From Acidimicrobiaceae bacterium (GTDB lineage Bacteria > Actinomycetota > Acidimicrobiia > Acidimicrobiales > RAAP-2): 60,710 nt of DNA. Of this stretch, positions 31,397 to 40,760 are shown piece after piece. Made by a program: the position numbers and the translations under genes. The stretch is from assembly GCA_027306755.1 (NCBI GenBank), contig DAHUZE010000089.1:1-60710 (forward strand), written 5' to 3'. Numbering within the stretch: the stretch's first letter is position 1; each line of letters opens with the position of its first letter. The notes below the pieces were generated by a model. It did not search any database and was not told where the DNA came from. It was given only the letters and a program-made list of their open reading frames with translations.

Positions 31397-32887
31397 TCAG
31401 GTCGTCGGGAAGTGCAGCGAGGCCGAGGCGGCGCTGGGCTCGGGCCAGCGCGCCGTGACGACCTTGCCCCGGGTGTAAAAGCTGACTCCCTCCGGCCCGT
31501 GGACGTGGCGGTCGCCGAACAGCGAGTCCTTCCAGCCGCCGAAGGAGAAGTAGGCCACCGGCACCGGGATGGGGACATTGACGCCGATCATGCCCACCGT
31601 GACGGAGCGGTGAAACCGGCGCGCCGCCTCGCCGCTGCCGGTGAACACCGCCGTGCCGTTGCCGTAGGGGTTGGCGTTCACGAGCGCGATTGCCTCTGTC
31701 ACCGTGCCAGCCCGGACGACCGAGAGCACGGGCCCGAAGATCTCCTGCCGGTAGACCTCCATCTCGGGCCGCACCCTGTCCACGACGGTAGGTCCGACGA
31801 AGAAGCCGCCCTCATGGCCGGCCACCTGCAGGCCGCGCCCATCGAGGGCCACGGTGGCGCCAGCCTCCTCCGCTCCGCCGATGGCCGAGACGATCCGGTC
31901 CCGCGCCTCGGGGGTCACGACCGGGCCCATCTCCGTGGCCGGGTCGGTGCCCGGACCGACCTTGATCTCCAGGGCCCGCTCTCGCACCGCTCCTACGAGC
32001 TCGTCGGCCAAGTCCCCCACCGCAACGGCGGCGGAGATGGCCATGCACCGCTGCCCCGCCGAGCCGAAGGCGGCAGCCGACAGCTGGTCTGCGGCGTAGG
32101 CGATATCTGCGTCCGGGAGGACGACGGCGTGGTTCTTGGCCCCACCCAGCGCTTGCACCCGCTTGCCCTGGGCAGTGGCCCGCTCGTAGATGCTGCGCGC
32201 CACCGGCGTGGAACCCACGAAGGACACGGCGGCCACCAGCGGGTGCTCCAGCAATGCGGCAACGGCGTGGTGGTCACCCTGCAGCACATTGAACACGCCA
32301 TCGGGCAGACCCGCTTCCGCCCAGGCCTCGGCCAGCAAGACCGATGCCGAGGGGTCCCGCTCGGACGGCTTGAGCACGAACGCGTTCCCGCAGGCAATGG
32401 CCAGCGGGAACATCCACATCGGGACCATCACCGGGAAATTGAACGGCGTGATGCCGACAGCCACCCCGAGCGGTTGGCGGTAGCTGAACACGTCGATCCC
32501 CGTGGACACCTGGTCCGAGTACTCGCCCTTCAGCAGTTCGGGGATCCCGCAGGCCAGCTCGACCACCTCAAGGCCGCGCTGGATCTCGCCCCGGGCGTCG
32601 GCGAGCGCCTTGCCGTGCTCCCGGGCGACGATCTCGGCCAGCTCGTCAGCACGCCGCTCGACCAGGTTGCGGTAGGCGAAGAGGATCTTGGTCCGGGTCG
32701 AGAGCGAGGATTGGGCCCAATCGACGGATGCGGTCGCCGCCGTGCTGACCGCAGTGTCCACGTCCTCCCGGCTGGCCAGGACCACGTCGGCCTGATGCTG
32801 ACCCGTCGCGGGGTCCCAGACGACCCCGCGACGCTCCGAAGAGCCTGCCGTCCGCTTGCCGCCGATCCAGTGCTCGATCGTTCTCAT
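31397..32887 (-). CDS. mmsA: Methylmalonate-semialdehyde dehydrogenase (CoA-acylating)
   Basis: A 496-residue aldehyde dehydrogenase of the MmsA/IolA type: MRTIEHWIGGKRTAGSS, VAVGITPFNFPVMVPMWMFP, KPSERDPSA, FVGSTPVARSIYERA, ALGGAKNHAVVLPDAD, and the catalytic Cys in FGSAGQRCMAIS. The usual general-base Glu (ALGG.K in place of ELGGK) is absent, as is normal for CoA-acylating MmsA. It converts methylmalonate semialdehyde to propionyl-CoA in valine or inositol breakdown. ATG 32887 follows TACCGT by 7 bases. Confidence 0.95.
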   Translation of the reverse strand: MRTIEHWIGGKRTAGSSERRGVVWDPATGQHQADVVLASREDVDTAVSTAATASVDWAQSSLSTRTKILFAYRNLVERRADELAEIVAREHGKALADARGEIQRGLEVVELACGIPELLKGEYSDQVSTGIDVFSYRQPLGVAVGITPFNFPVMVPMWMFPLAIACGNAFVLKPSERDPSASVLLAEAWAEAGLPDGVFNVLQGDHHAVAALLEHPLVAAVSFVGSTPVARSIYERATAQGKRVQALGGAKNHAVVLPDADIAYAADQLSAAAFGSAGQRCMAISAAVAVGDLADELVGAVRERALEIKVGPGTDPATEMGPVVTPEARDRIVSAIGGAEEAGATVALDGRGLQVAGHEGGFFVGPTVVDRVRPEMEVYRQEIFGPVLSVVRAGTVTEAIALVNANPYGNGTAVFTGSGEAARRFHRSVTVGMIGVNVPIPVPVAYFSFGGWKDSLFGDRHVHGPEGVSFYTRGKVVTARWPEPSAASASLHFPTT

Positions 32888-32894
32888 CGCGCCT

Positions 32895-32900
32895 ACGGTA
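32895..32900 (-). promoter_or_regulatory. -10 element of mmsA (TACCGT)
   Basis: TACCGT-N7-ATG on the minus strand, implying a leaderless mRNA. Confidence 0.6.
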
Positions 32901-33018
32901 GCGACCCGCGCCAGCCCCCTGCCCGGCCGTTGCGGCGCAAGCACCGCCTCGGTAACGTTCGGACTGCCAGCCAGGCGGGGCCGGGACGCTTCGGCGGGGC
33001 GAGCGGAGGGGGCGCGGC

Positions 33019-33642
33019 GTGGCGATCATGCGGACAGGGCCAGCGCCCATGGCCACGGCGGCGGCCGCAGGAAGTTCCTCGCCGCCCGCCCAGGAGCAGT
33101 TCCGCATCGTGCCAGTCCGGGCGCTCCCGGTGGTCGGCGCGGTGCTCGTCGCACTGGTCGTGGCCATCGCCGGCAACTGGCTCTGGGCGCTGGACTTCTT
33201 CCACGTGGCCGGCGGTGCCCTGTGGACGGGCATCGACCTGTTCGTGGGCTTCATCATCGGGCCGATCCTCGGCCGCATGCCCGTGCCGGCCCGGGTGGAG
33301 TTCGCCAAGCGCTTCATGCCCAAGATGCTCCTGCTCATGCCCACGCTGGTGGTCTGCACTCTGGCCGCCGGCTGGCAGCTGGCCCGGCATCTCGGAACCC
33401 TCTCGACCGCGTTCCCCCACCACGGCTGGGTGGTGGCGTCGTTCGTGGTGGTGGCCGTGATGACCGTGGTCGCCTTGGGCCTCCTCGAGCCGGCCAATCT
33501 CGCCGTCCTCTTCGAGTTCAAGAAGGAGCGCCCGGACGGCGTCCTCATCGGCCGGCTGATGCGACGGTTCGTGTACGCCGCCGGGGTGACCGGAACGATG
33601 CAGGTGGCCACGCTGGTCATCATGAGCCGGCTGGCGACGTGA
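33019..33642 (+). CDS. Four-helix membrane protein
   Basis: A 207-residue protein with transmembrane helices at about 34-54, 60-82, 104-124 and 137-160, and a fifth weak one near the end. It contains FFHVAGGALWTGIDLFVGFIIGPILGRMPVPARVEFAKRFMPKMLLLMP, resembling CopD/DUF2269-type integral membrane proteins with membrane histidines. GTG 33019 has a purine-rich GGAGGGGG upstream. It overlaps the next gene as GTGA. The function is not known; heme or copper handling is possible. Confidence 0.75.
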   Translation: MAIMRTGPAPMATAAAAGSSSPPAQEQFRIVPVRALPVVGAVLVALVVAIAGNWLWALDFFHVAGGALWTGIDLFVGFIIGPILGRMPVPARVEFAKRFMPKMLLLMPTLVVCTLAAGWQLARHLGTLSTAFPHHGWVVASFVVVAVMTVVALGLLEPANLAVLFEFKKERPDGVLIGRLMRRFVYAAGVTGTMQVATLVIMSRLAT

Positions 33643-34100
33643 GCGACATCCAGGCTCCCCCCGGGACGGCCGGGCACGGGGCCGACGGCACGGCTCCGGA
33701 CGCCTTCGCCGGCCGTCCCCCCATCCCCGCCGTGTGCGTTGCCTCGATGGTCCTCGTGCTCGTGAGCGGCATCTACCTTGCGGCATACCTGCCGCGCCGT
33801 GCCCCACTGGGGCCGGCAATCGGCCTGGTATGCGCGGGCGCCGTCACGTTGGTGGCAGCGGTGGTCCTGGTGGCCCGGCTCACCGAATTCTCCTGGTCCA
33901 GCTTTTTCCTCGTGGCCAAGTGGGCCCTCCTGGCCTACGGCGTGATCGCCGGCATGCTCGAGTTCGCCTTCATCCGTGACGGGACGAGCGGGTCGATGCT
34001 GGTGCTGCTGACCGCATCCCTGGTCGTGTTCGCCGTGGACATCCCGACGCTGTTGGCGTTCTCGGTCGCCCGCTTCCAGCCGGGCGCTCCGAGACCCTGA
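33639..34100 (+). CDS. Four-helix membrane protein, partner of the preceding gene
   Basis: A 153-residue protein with four helices (about 30-50, 58-80, 90-110, 120-140) and a hydrophilic Gly/Pro-rich N-terminus. GTG 33639 overlaps the previous stop, so the two are coupled and may form a heteromer. No motif is recognised. Confidence 0.7.
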   Translation: MSDIQAPPGTAGHGADGTAPDAFAGRPPIPAVCVASMVLVLVSGIYLAAYLPRRAPLGPAIGLVCAGAVTLVAAVVLVARLTEFSWSSFFLVAKWALLAYGVIAGMLEFAFIRDGTSGSMLVLLTASLVVFAVDIPTLLAFSVARFQPGAPRP

Positions 34101-34112
34101 TCTCCACGCCCG

Positions 34113-35006
34113 GTGACGCGCCGGGGTTGGATCCTGTTCGTCGCGCTGGGCGTCGTCTGGGGTCTCCCCTACCTACTGATCAAGGTGTCGGTGCGCGAGC
34201 TGAGCCCGCCCCTGGTGGTGCTCATCCGGACCGGCGGTGCAGCGCTCGTCCTCGTCCCCCTCGCCGCCGCCACGGGGGCGCTGCGCCCGGCGCTGCGGCG
34301 GTGGCGCACGCTGGTTGCGTACACGATCTGCGAGCTGGCGATCCCCTGGGTGCTGCTCACCAACGCCGAGCGCAGGATCCCGAGCTCACTGGCGGGGCTG
34401 CTCGTTGCCGCGGTGCCGCTCGTGGCCGCCGGGCTGGCGTTCGCCACGGGGTCCGACCGGATCGATCTCCGGCGACTGGCCGGCCTGGTGCTGGGCCTGG
34501 CCGGCGTGGGCGCGCTGGTGGGGTTTGCCGTATCGGGCTCGCAGCTCTTCGCAGTGGGGTCGATCGGGATCGTGGTGGCCGGATACGCCCTCGGACCGTG
34601 GATCGTCGCCCACCGCCTGCAGGGCGTGCCGCCCCTGGGCGTCCTCGCCTGGTCGTGCCTCCTGTGCGCCCTCCTCTACGCCCCCACTTTGGCATTCGCC
34701 ATGCCGCGAGGACGGGTCTCTGCGTCCGCTGTGGAATCGGTGACGGCCCTGACGGTGGTCTGCACCATCGCCGCGTTCCTCATGTTCTTCGCCCTGATCC
34801 GGGAGGTGGGGGCTATGCGCGCCACCCTGATCACCTACGTGAACCCGGCCGTGGCCGTCGTGCTGGGCGTGGCGATCCTCAACGAGCCCTTCGGGCTGCC
34901 TGCCGCCGTCGGCTTCCTTCTCATCCTGGCCGGCTGCTTCCTGGCCACCCGGCCGGCGTCATCTTCCATGGCGCCGCCGGCCGTCCCACCCGGACCGGCC
35001 CCGTGA
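34113..35006 (+). CDS. EamA/DMT family transporter
   Basis: A 297-residue protein with ten hydrophobic helices and two EamA repeats: [34 protein letters not shown] at the start and [46 protein letters not shown] in the second half. Family members export amino acids, nucleosides or other metabolites; the substrate here is unknown. The start is GTG 34113, 12 bases after the preceding gene. Confidence 0.92.
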   Translation: MTRRGWILFVALGVVWGLPYLLIKVSVRELSPPLVVLIRTGGAALVLVPLAAATGALRPALRRWRTLVAYTICELAIPWVLLTNAERRIPSSLAGLLVAAVPLVAAGLAFATGSDRIDLRRLAGLVLGLAGVGALVGFAVSGSQLFAVGSIGIVVAGYALGPWIVAHRLQGVPPLGVLAWSCLLCALLYAPTLAFAMPRGRVSASAVESVTALTVVCTIAAFLMFFALIREVGAMRATLITYVNPAVAVVLGVAILNEPFGLPAAVGFLLILAGCFLATRPASSSMAPPAVPPGPAP

Positions 35007-35016
35007 CCGATCGACG

Positions 35017-35550
35017 GTGATGCAGCTTCCGGGTGCGGGCGAAGCACCGGCGATCGAGGCCGTGCTGGGCGACATCACGACCCTGCCCGTGGACGCCGTC
35101 GTCAACGCGGCCAACCGATCCCTGGCCGGCGGGGGCGGGGTCGACGGCGCTATCCACCGGGCGGCCGGGTGGTCCCAGCTCCAGGCCGCATGCCGGCGCC
35201 TGGGTGGCTGCGATCCCGGCGACGCCAAGGCGACTCCCGGCTTCGGGCTCCCGGCCCGGTGGATCATCCACACCGTGGGCCCGGTCTGGCACGGGGGGCG
35301 GGCAGGCGAGCCCCAGGTGCTGGCCTCCTGCTACCGGCGCTCCCTCGAGGTGGCCGAGGAGCTCGGTGCCCGCTCCGTCGCCTTCCCTGCCATCTCCACC
35401 GGCGTCTACAGGTACCCGCCGGAGACAGCGGCCGCGGTGGCGGTCCGGACCGTCCGGGGCGCAGCAGCCACCGGCGTCGCGCTCGTCGTGCTCGTGGCCT
35501 TCGACGCTGCCGCCCTGGCCCTGTACCGACGGCAGCTGTCGATGGGGTGA
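35017..35550 (+). CDS. Macro domain protein (ADP-ribosyl deacylase-like)
   Basis: A 177-residue MacroD-type domain: [34 protein letters not shown] (catalytic Asn and Asp region), [47 protein letters not shown]. These proteins hydrolyse O-acetyl-ADP-ribose or remove ADP-ribose from Asp/Glu. GTG 35017 is followed by ATG 35020; either could be used. It lies 10 bases after the EamA gene, so co-transcription is likely. Confidence 0.93.
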   Translation: MMQLPGAGEAPAIEAVLGDITTLPVDAVVNAANRSLAGGGGVDGAIHRAAGWSQLQAACRRLGGCDPGDAKATPGFGLPARWIIHTVGPVWHGGRAGEPQVLASCYRRSLEVAEELGARSVAFPAISTGVYRYPPETAAAVAVRTVRGAAATGVALVVLVAFDAAALALYRRQLSMG

Positions 35551-35576
35551 CGCCCGGAACAGCCCTGCCGCTCCGG

Positions 35577-35582
35577 TACCGT
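35577..35582 (+). promoter_or_regulatory. -10 element of putA (TACCGT)
   Basis: TACCGT-N7-GTG places transcription start at GTG 35590 and favours it over the in-frame GTG 35581, which lies inside the -10. Confidence 0.65.
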
Positions 35583-35589
35583 GCCTGCC

Positions 35590-38500
35590 GTGACCGAAGA
35601 CGAGCGACTGAGCGCATCCGCCGAGGCGCTCGCTTCCGAGCTGCTCCGTGACGCGACGCAGCGGGCGTCGGCGGCGGAGCGGCGCCAGCGCCGCCGGATC
35701 GCCGCAATGGTGGAGGACGAGGCCAGCCGGGCTTTCCTGCTCGAGCTGACCGACCAGGTGCTGCGCATCCGGACACCCCGCCGCGCTGCCGGCCGCCTGG
35801 CCGACCTGATCGCCACGTTCGGATCGCCGGCCATGGCGGGCCCGCTCGACCGCTTCGCCCTCGAGCTGGCCGGGCGGCTGTCGGGGACGGCCCCGCGGGC
35901 CGTGGTGGCGCTGGCCGGCGCCCGGCTGCGCCGGGAACTGGGCACCCTCGTGCTGCCGGCGGAAGCCGGTCCGTTGGGACGTCACCTGCGCATGCGCCGG
36001 GCCCAGGGCATGCGGTTGAACGTGAACCTCCTGGGGGAGGCGGTGCTGGGCGAGTCCCAGGCCCGAGAGCGCGCGCGCCTGGTGACCGAGCTGCTGGGGC
36101 GCCCGGATGTGGACTGCGTCTCCGTCAAGCTCTCCGCCGTGGACTCCCAGTTGGACGTCCTGGCCTACGCGCAGAGCCTGCACCGGGTGCAGGACCGCCT
36201 GCGGCCGATCTTCCGTGCCGCCGCCGCGCACACCCCAGCCAAACTGGTGTACCTGGACATGGAGGAGTACAGGGACCTGCATCTCACGGTGGACGCCTTC
36301 GTGTCCCTGCTGGACTCGTCCCCGCTCACATCCATGACGGCGGGGATCGCGCTCCAGGCCTACCTCCCCGACACCGCCCAGGTCCTGGCCGATCTCTGCA
36401 CGTTCGCCCGCTGGCGTCACGCCCGCACGGGAGCGTCCGTCCGGGTCCGGCTCGTCAAGGGCGCCAACCTCGCCATGGAACGCGTGGAGGCCGAGCTGCG
36501 GGGGTGGGCGCAGGCTCCGTACGAGACCAAGGCCGAGGTGGACGCCAACTACAAGCGGCTGCTCGACATCGCCTTGTCCCCCGAGAACGAGGGGGCGCTC
36601 CAGGTGGGCGTGGCCAGCCACAATCTCTTCGATGTGGCGTGGGCCATGGTGCGCGACCGGGAGGCGGGCGGCCACCGTGTGGAGATCGAGATGCTCGAGG
36701 GCATGGCCGTCTCGGTGGCGCGGGCCGTCGCCGCCCGCGCCGGGGGCATCCTGCTCTACGCGCCGGTGGTGCGCCGAGGGGACTTCGAGTCGGCTGTCGC
36801 CTACCTGGTGCGCCGGTTCGACGAGAACACCGCCCCGGAGAACTTCCTCGCCCACCAGGCGTCCCTGACGCCGGGCTCGGGCGCCTGGGAAGAGCAGCGG
36901 CGGCGGTTCCGCGCCGCGGTGACTGACCGCCACCGGCCCGCCGGGCCACCACGCCGCGGCTGCCACGCACCGGCGGAGGGGAGCGCCCTTGCCGGAGGCC
37001 CGCACGCTCCGCGGCCCTTCGCCAACGTTCCGGACACCGACTTCACCCAGGCCGACCGCCGCGCCGCGGTGGCTGGCTCGCTGGCCGGCTTGTCCGCCTC
37101 CCCACCGGCCCCGGTCGCCGCGCTGGTCGGCGGGGAAGCGGTGCTCGAGCCCATGACCGGCAAGGGCATCGACCCGTCCCACCCGGAGCGCCCCTGGTAC
37201 TCCTACGTCGAGTGCGACGTCCCGACGGTGGAGCGGGCGGTGGCGGTCGCCCGCCGGGCTGCACCCGGCTGGGCGGCGGTGGCGGCGGAGCGTCGCCGCG
37301 AGCTGCTGCACGCGGTGGCGGCGGTCATGGAGGCGCAGCGGGCTCGCACCACGGCGGTCATGGTGGCCGACGGGGGCAAGGTGGTGCGGGAGGCCGATCC
37401 GGAGATCTCCGAGGCCGTCGACGGCGCCCGGTACTACGGGGACCGTGCCAACCTGGAGCACCTCCACACCGGGGCGAGGTTCCAGCCCCATGGAGTCGTG
37501 GTGATCGCCCCACCGTGGAACTTCCCCTATGCCATCCCCTCGGGCGGAGTCCTTGCATCGCTGGCCGCAGGTAACGCCGTCATCCTGAAGCCTGCCCCGG
37601 AAACGGTGCTGACCGCCGCCCTCCTCGTGGAGCAGTGCCACGAAGCTGGGATCCCGAAGGACGTGCTGCAGTTCGTGCCGTGCGCAGACGACGGTGCCGG
37701 GCGGCGACTGGCGACCCACCCCGGCGTAGACGCCGTCGTGCTGACGGGAGCATGGGCCACGGCGCGCCGCTTCCTCGAGTGGCGACCCGGGCTTGCGCTC
37801 CATGCCGAGACGAGCGGAAAGAACGCCATCGTGGTGACCGCGGCGGCCGACCTGGAGGACGCCGTCCGTGACCTCGTGCACTCGGCGTTCTCCCACGCAG
37901 GGCAGAAGTGCTCGGCGGCCAGCCTCGCCATCCTGGAGGCGTCCGTGTACGACGACCGGCGCTTCCGCTCCCGCCTGGCCGATGCCGTCTCATCGCTCCG
38001 CGTGGGCGCCGCCGAGGATCCCGAGACCGCCGTCGGCCCCCTGATCCGACCTCCGGCCGGTCCCTTGTGCCGCGCCCTGACCCAGCTCGGCCCGGGGGAG
38101 CGCTGGCTGGTCCAGCCGTTCCAGGTGGGCGACAATCCCAATCTGTGGGCCCCAGGCGTCAAGCTGGGAGTGGCGCCCGGAAGCGAGTTCCATCTCACCG
38201 AGTGTTTCGGGCCCGTGCTGGGCCTCATGCGCGCCAGGGACCTGGACCACGCCATCGAGTTGCAGAACGCCGTCCCCTACGGCCTCACCGCCGGGATCGC
38301 CTCGCTGGACGACCGGGAGATCGCCACCTGGACCGACCGGGTGGCAGCCGGGAACCTGTACGTCAACCGGCACATCACCGGTGCCGTCATTCGCCGGCAA
38401 CCCTTCGGGGGCTGGAAGCGCTCGTCCATCGGGCCGGGAGCGAAGGCCGGCGGTCCCAACTACGTCGCCTCCCTCGGCCGGTGGGAGGCAGTCGGCCGAC

Positions 38501-38988
38501 CCGGCGGCACAGCCACCGTGGGCGAAGGCATCCTGGCGGCCGAGCGCCTATTGGCCGGAGAGGACCCCAGCGGCTTGGTGGCCGAGAGCAACGTCTTCCG
38601 CCTGCGGCCACTGCGGCGGGCCGCTCTCCGCCTGACGGCAGCACCGCCGCGAGGGGCGCTCGACGTGTCGCTGGCCGTCGCCTCGGAGCTCGGCGTGGAC
38701 GTGGCCATCTCGGCGCCAGCGCCGTTCCCTGGACTACCACCCGGAGCCCGGCTGGAGGACGACGATACGTTCGCTGCGCGGATCGCCGCCAACCCGCCCG
38801 ACCGGGTGCGGTTGGTGGGCGCCACGCCCGCGCTCCGGCTGGCCATGCACGATGCCGGGACCGAGGTCGACTGGGAGCCGATGGTGGCGGTGGGCAGCTA
38901 CGAGCTGCTCCGCTGGACCCGCGAGCAGGCCGTCAGCACCACCAGGCACCGGCATGGCAACGTGGTGACCCACCCGCAGCGGCGCTAG
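35590..38988 (+). CDS. putA: Bifunctional proline dehydrogenase / P5C dehydrogenase
   Basis: A 1132-residue PutA-like fusion that oxidises proline to glutamate. The N-terminal PRODH barrel (about residues 100-440) has MRLNVNLLGEAVLGE, VSVKLSAV, YLDMEEYRDLHLT, IALQAYLPD, VRVRLVKGANLAME and EIEMLEGM. The aldehyde dehydrogenase half (about 500-1010) has PWNFPYAIPSGG, ETSGKNAIVVTA (Glu) and SHAGQKCSAASLAI (catalytic Cys), ending with RQPFGGWKRSSIG. No N-terminal DNA-binding domain is present, so it is not its own repressor. GTG 35590 follows the TACCGT element by 7 bases. It overlaps pdxH on the other strand by 4 bases. Confidence 0.95.
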   Translation: MTEDERLSASAEALASELLRDATQRASAAERRQRRRIAAMVEDEASRAFLLELTDQVLRIRTPRRAAGRLADLIATFGSPAMAGPLDRFALELAGRLSGTAPRAVVALAGARLRRELGTLVLPAEAGPLGRHLRMRRAQGMRLNVNLLGEAVLGESQARERARLVTELLGRPDVDCVSVKLSAVDSQLDVLAYAQSLHRVQDRLRPIFRAAAAHTPAKLVYLDMEEYRDLHLTVDAFVSLLDSSPLTSMTAGIALQAYLPDTAQVLADLCTFARWRHARTGASVRVRLVKGANLAMERVEAELRGWAQAPYETKAEVDANYKRLLDIALSPENEGALQVGVASHNLFDVAWAMVRDREAGGHRVEIEMLEGMAVSVARAVAARAGGILLYAPVVRRGDFESAVAYLVRRFDENTAPENFLAHQASLTPGSGAWEEQRRRFRAAVTDRHRPAGPPRRGCHAPAEGSALAGGPHAPRPFANVPDTDFTQADRRAAVAGSLAGLSASPPAPVAALVGGEAVLEPMTGKGIDPSHPERPWYSYVECDVPTVERAVAVARRAAPGWAAVAAERRRELLHAVAAVMEAQRARTTAVMVADGGKVVREADPEISEAVDGARYYGDRANLEHLHTGARFQPHGVVVIAPPWNFPYAIPSGGVLASLAAGNAVILKPAPETVLTAALLVEQCHEAGIPKDVLQFVPCADDGAGRRLATHPGVDAVVLTGAWATARRFLEWRPGLALHAETSGKNAIVVTAAADLEDAVRDLVHSAFSHAGQKCSAASLAILEASVYDDRRFRSRLADAVSSLRVGAAEDPETAVGPLIRPPAGPLCRALTQLGPGERWLVQPFQVGDNPNLWAPGVKLGVAPGSEFHLTECFGPVLGLMRARDLDHAIELQNAVPYGLTAGIASLDDREIATWTDRVAAGNLYVNRHITGAVIRRQPFGGWKRSSIGPGAKAGGPNYVASLGRWEAVGRPGGTATVGEGILAAERLLAGEDPSGLVAESNVFRLRPLRRAALRLTAAPPRGALDVSLAVASELGVDVAISAPAPFPGLPPGARLEDDDTFAARIAANPPDRVRLVGATPALRLAMHDAGTEVDWEPMVAVGSYELLRWTREQAVSTTRHRHGNVVTHPQRR

Positions 38989-39572
38989 GGCGAGAGGCGC
39001 TCGGTCCGCCAGCCCCCGCCGCCCTCGCGGACGAGGCGGATGCGGTCGTGCAGGCGGCTCGGCCCCTCCTGCCAGAACTCCACTTCGGCAGGGGTGATGC
39101 GGAAACCGCCCCACCGCTCGGGGCGGACCGGCTCGGCTGTCCGCACCAGCGCGGCCACCTTCTCCTCGAGCACCAGCCGGGTCGGGATCACGGTGCTCTG
39201 GTTCGATGCCAGCGCGCTGCGCCGCGACGCCACCGGTCGGGTCGCCCAGTACCGGTCGCTCTCCGCGGCGCTGGTGAGTTGGACCGCACCGGCGACCCGG
39301 ACCTGGCGGTGCACGGGCCGGAGGAAGTGGAAGACAGCGGCGGCGCGCGGGTTGGATCGGAGGTCCCGCGCCTTGTCACTGCCGTAGTCGGTGAAGAACA
39401 CCACGCCGGTGTCCAATCCGCGCATCAGCACCATGCGGGCGGTGGGCTGCCCGTCCGCGCCGGCGGTGGCCACGCACATCGCTTCGGGCATCGGGTCCCC
39501 GGCTGCACGGGCCTCGTCTACCCAGCTACCCAGCTGCACCAGTGGGTCGGCGTCGAGATCGGAGGCGTCCAC
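38985..39572 (-). CDS. pdxH: Pyridoxamine 5'-phosphate oxidase family protein
   Basis: A 195-residue PdxH: EAMCVATAGADGQPTARMVLMRGLDTGVVFFTDYGSDKARDLRSNPRAAAVFHFLRPVHRQVRVAG binds FMN, and WGGFRITPAEVEFWQEGPSRLHDRIR is the conserved C-terminal substrate segment. It makes pyridoxal phosphate with O2. GTG 39572 is preceded by GATACT at 6 bases. The PLP-dependent kinase/lyase fusion nearby would use its product, but no operon links them. Confidence 0.95.
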   Translation of the reverse strand: MDASDLDADPLVQLGSWVDEARAAGDPMPEAMCVATAGADGQPTARMVLMRGLDTGVVFFTDYGSDKARDLRSNPRAAAVFHFLRPVHRQVRVAGAVQLTSAAESDRYWATRPVASRRSALASNQSTVIPTRLVLEEKVAALVRTAEPVRPERWGGFRITPAEVEFWQEGPSRLHDRIRLVREGGGGWRTERLSP

Positions 39573-39596
39573 AACGCAAGTATCGCCGCTGCCGGG

Positions 39597-40694
39597 CTAG
39601 GGGTGCGGCTCCGCCCCGGCCAGCAAGGCGTACAGCTGCAGCAGTGGCGCCACGTCGTTGAGCGGCACCCGGCGTGCCCGGGGACCTGCGAGCACCGGCC
39701 CCTCGGCCCAGGTGCGCTCGCCGTAGGCGGCAGCGAGCGCGGTGATCCGCGAGTCGGCGGCTCGGCGATCCAGGAGAAAGAGGTTGCGGAAGAAGACGGC
39801 GTTGAAGGCCGGCCCGTTCGGACTGAGCAGCCTCTCCACGTCGAACCGGGCCAGGGCTGCGCCCGCCGTGGCCCGGGCCTCCTCCAGGTAGCGAGCCTCA
39901 CCCGTGGCCTCGGCCAGCAGGACGGCGGCGCCCACCATGGTCCCCTGGTTGTAGCTCCAGTAGTCGGGAACCCGCCAGCCATCGGGCATGATCCGGTCCA
40001 GGTAGAGCCCGTCCGGGTCGCCCAGCGCCCGGCGCGTCCACTCGTAGATCCGCAGCGCCCATTCGAGCGTGGCCCGGTCCCCGGTGCGTGCGTGCACCAT
40101 CGCCGCCGCCTCGGCCGACGGGCCGTTGGCGCAGGTGTTGCGAGACCGGTTGGCGGCCTCCGCCTTCCAGCGGATGCCTCCGGCATGGGACCACCCGCCT
40201 TCCGACGACCAGCCGCTGCAGCAGCACGACACCACACGCCGGGCCAGCGCCAATCCGTCGGCGTCCCCGAGGCGCCGGTGGCGGGCGAGCAGGGCGAGGG
40301 CGACCCAGGCGTTGTCGTCGTAGAAGACCCCACCCCCCGGTCCGAGCGGGGGCGTCACCGAGGACTCGAAGCACGCCTGGTCGGGCCGGGGATCTGCCTG
40401 TTCGCTGCGTTCTCCAGCCTGTGGCGGGAGGAAGGCCAGCAAGCCGCGGGCCAACCCGTCGGCCGCGGCTGCTGCCCGGCTCCCGATGTCCCCGCCCAGC
40501 CCCGCCGCGGTCTCCACAGCAGACCATGCACAGGTGAAGGGCCACAGATGCTCGAACCTGCGGCCTCCCGCCAGGCGCCAGGCGCCGAGGAGCCCCCGGC
40601 GCCGATCGAAGTACCTGGGCCCCATCACGAAGTCCAGAACCTGGCAGGCCCGATCGCGCCATTCCTCTGACGACCGCACAGGTGCGGGATCCAC
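39597..40694 (-). CDS. Glycoside hydrolase family 76 (endo-α-1,6-mannanase-like)
   Basis: A 365-residue (α/α)6-barrel protein: CAWSAVETAAGL, GVFYDDNAWVALALL (the DD catalytic pair of GH76 lies in this YDDNAW motif), GGIRWKAEAANRSRNTCANGPSAEAAA, and DYWSYNQGTMVGAAVLLAEAT. GH76 enzymes cleave α-1,6-mannan backbones, which occur in actinobacterial lipomannans and fungal walls. No signal peptide is present, so it appears cytoplasmic. GTG 40694 is the best start; GTG 40679 is an alternative. It is divergent from the kinase/lyase fusion. Confidence 0.85.
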   Translation of the reverse strand: MDPAPVRSSEEWRDRACQVLDFVMGPRYFDRRRGLLGAWRLAGGRRFEHLWPFTCAWSAVETAAGLGGDIGSRAAAAADGLARGLLAFLPPQAGERSEQADPRPDQACFESSVTPPLGPGGGVFYDDNAWVALALLARHRRLGDADGLALARRVVSCCCSGWSSEGGWSHAGGIRWKAEAANRSRNTCANGPSAEAAAMVHARTGDRATLEWALRIYEWTRRALGDPDGLYLDRIMPDGWRVPDYWSYNQGTMVGAAVLLAEATGEARYLEEARATAGAALARFDVERLLSPNGPAFNAVFFRNLFLLDRRAADSRITALAAAYGERTWAEGPVLAGPRARRVPLNDVAPLLQLYALLAGAEPHP

Positions 40695-40760
40695 ACGTGC
40701 ATGCCTAGCGCCTATCCGAGCCCATCTGCGCCCCGATGCCCTGATGAGCCAGGATTGTGC

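Noticed and set aside
34921-37896. 991-codon minus-strand open frame
   Set aside because: It lies opposite the macro-domain and putA genes and has no domain.
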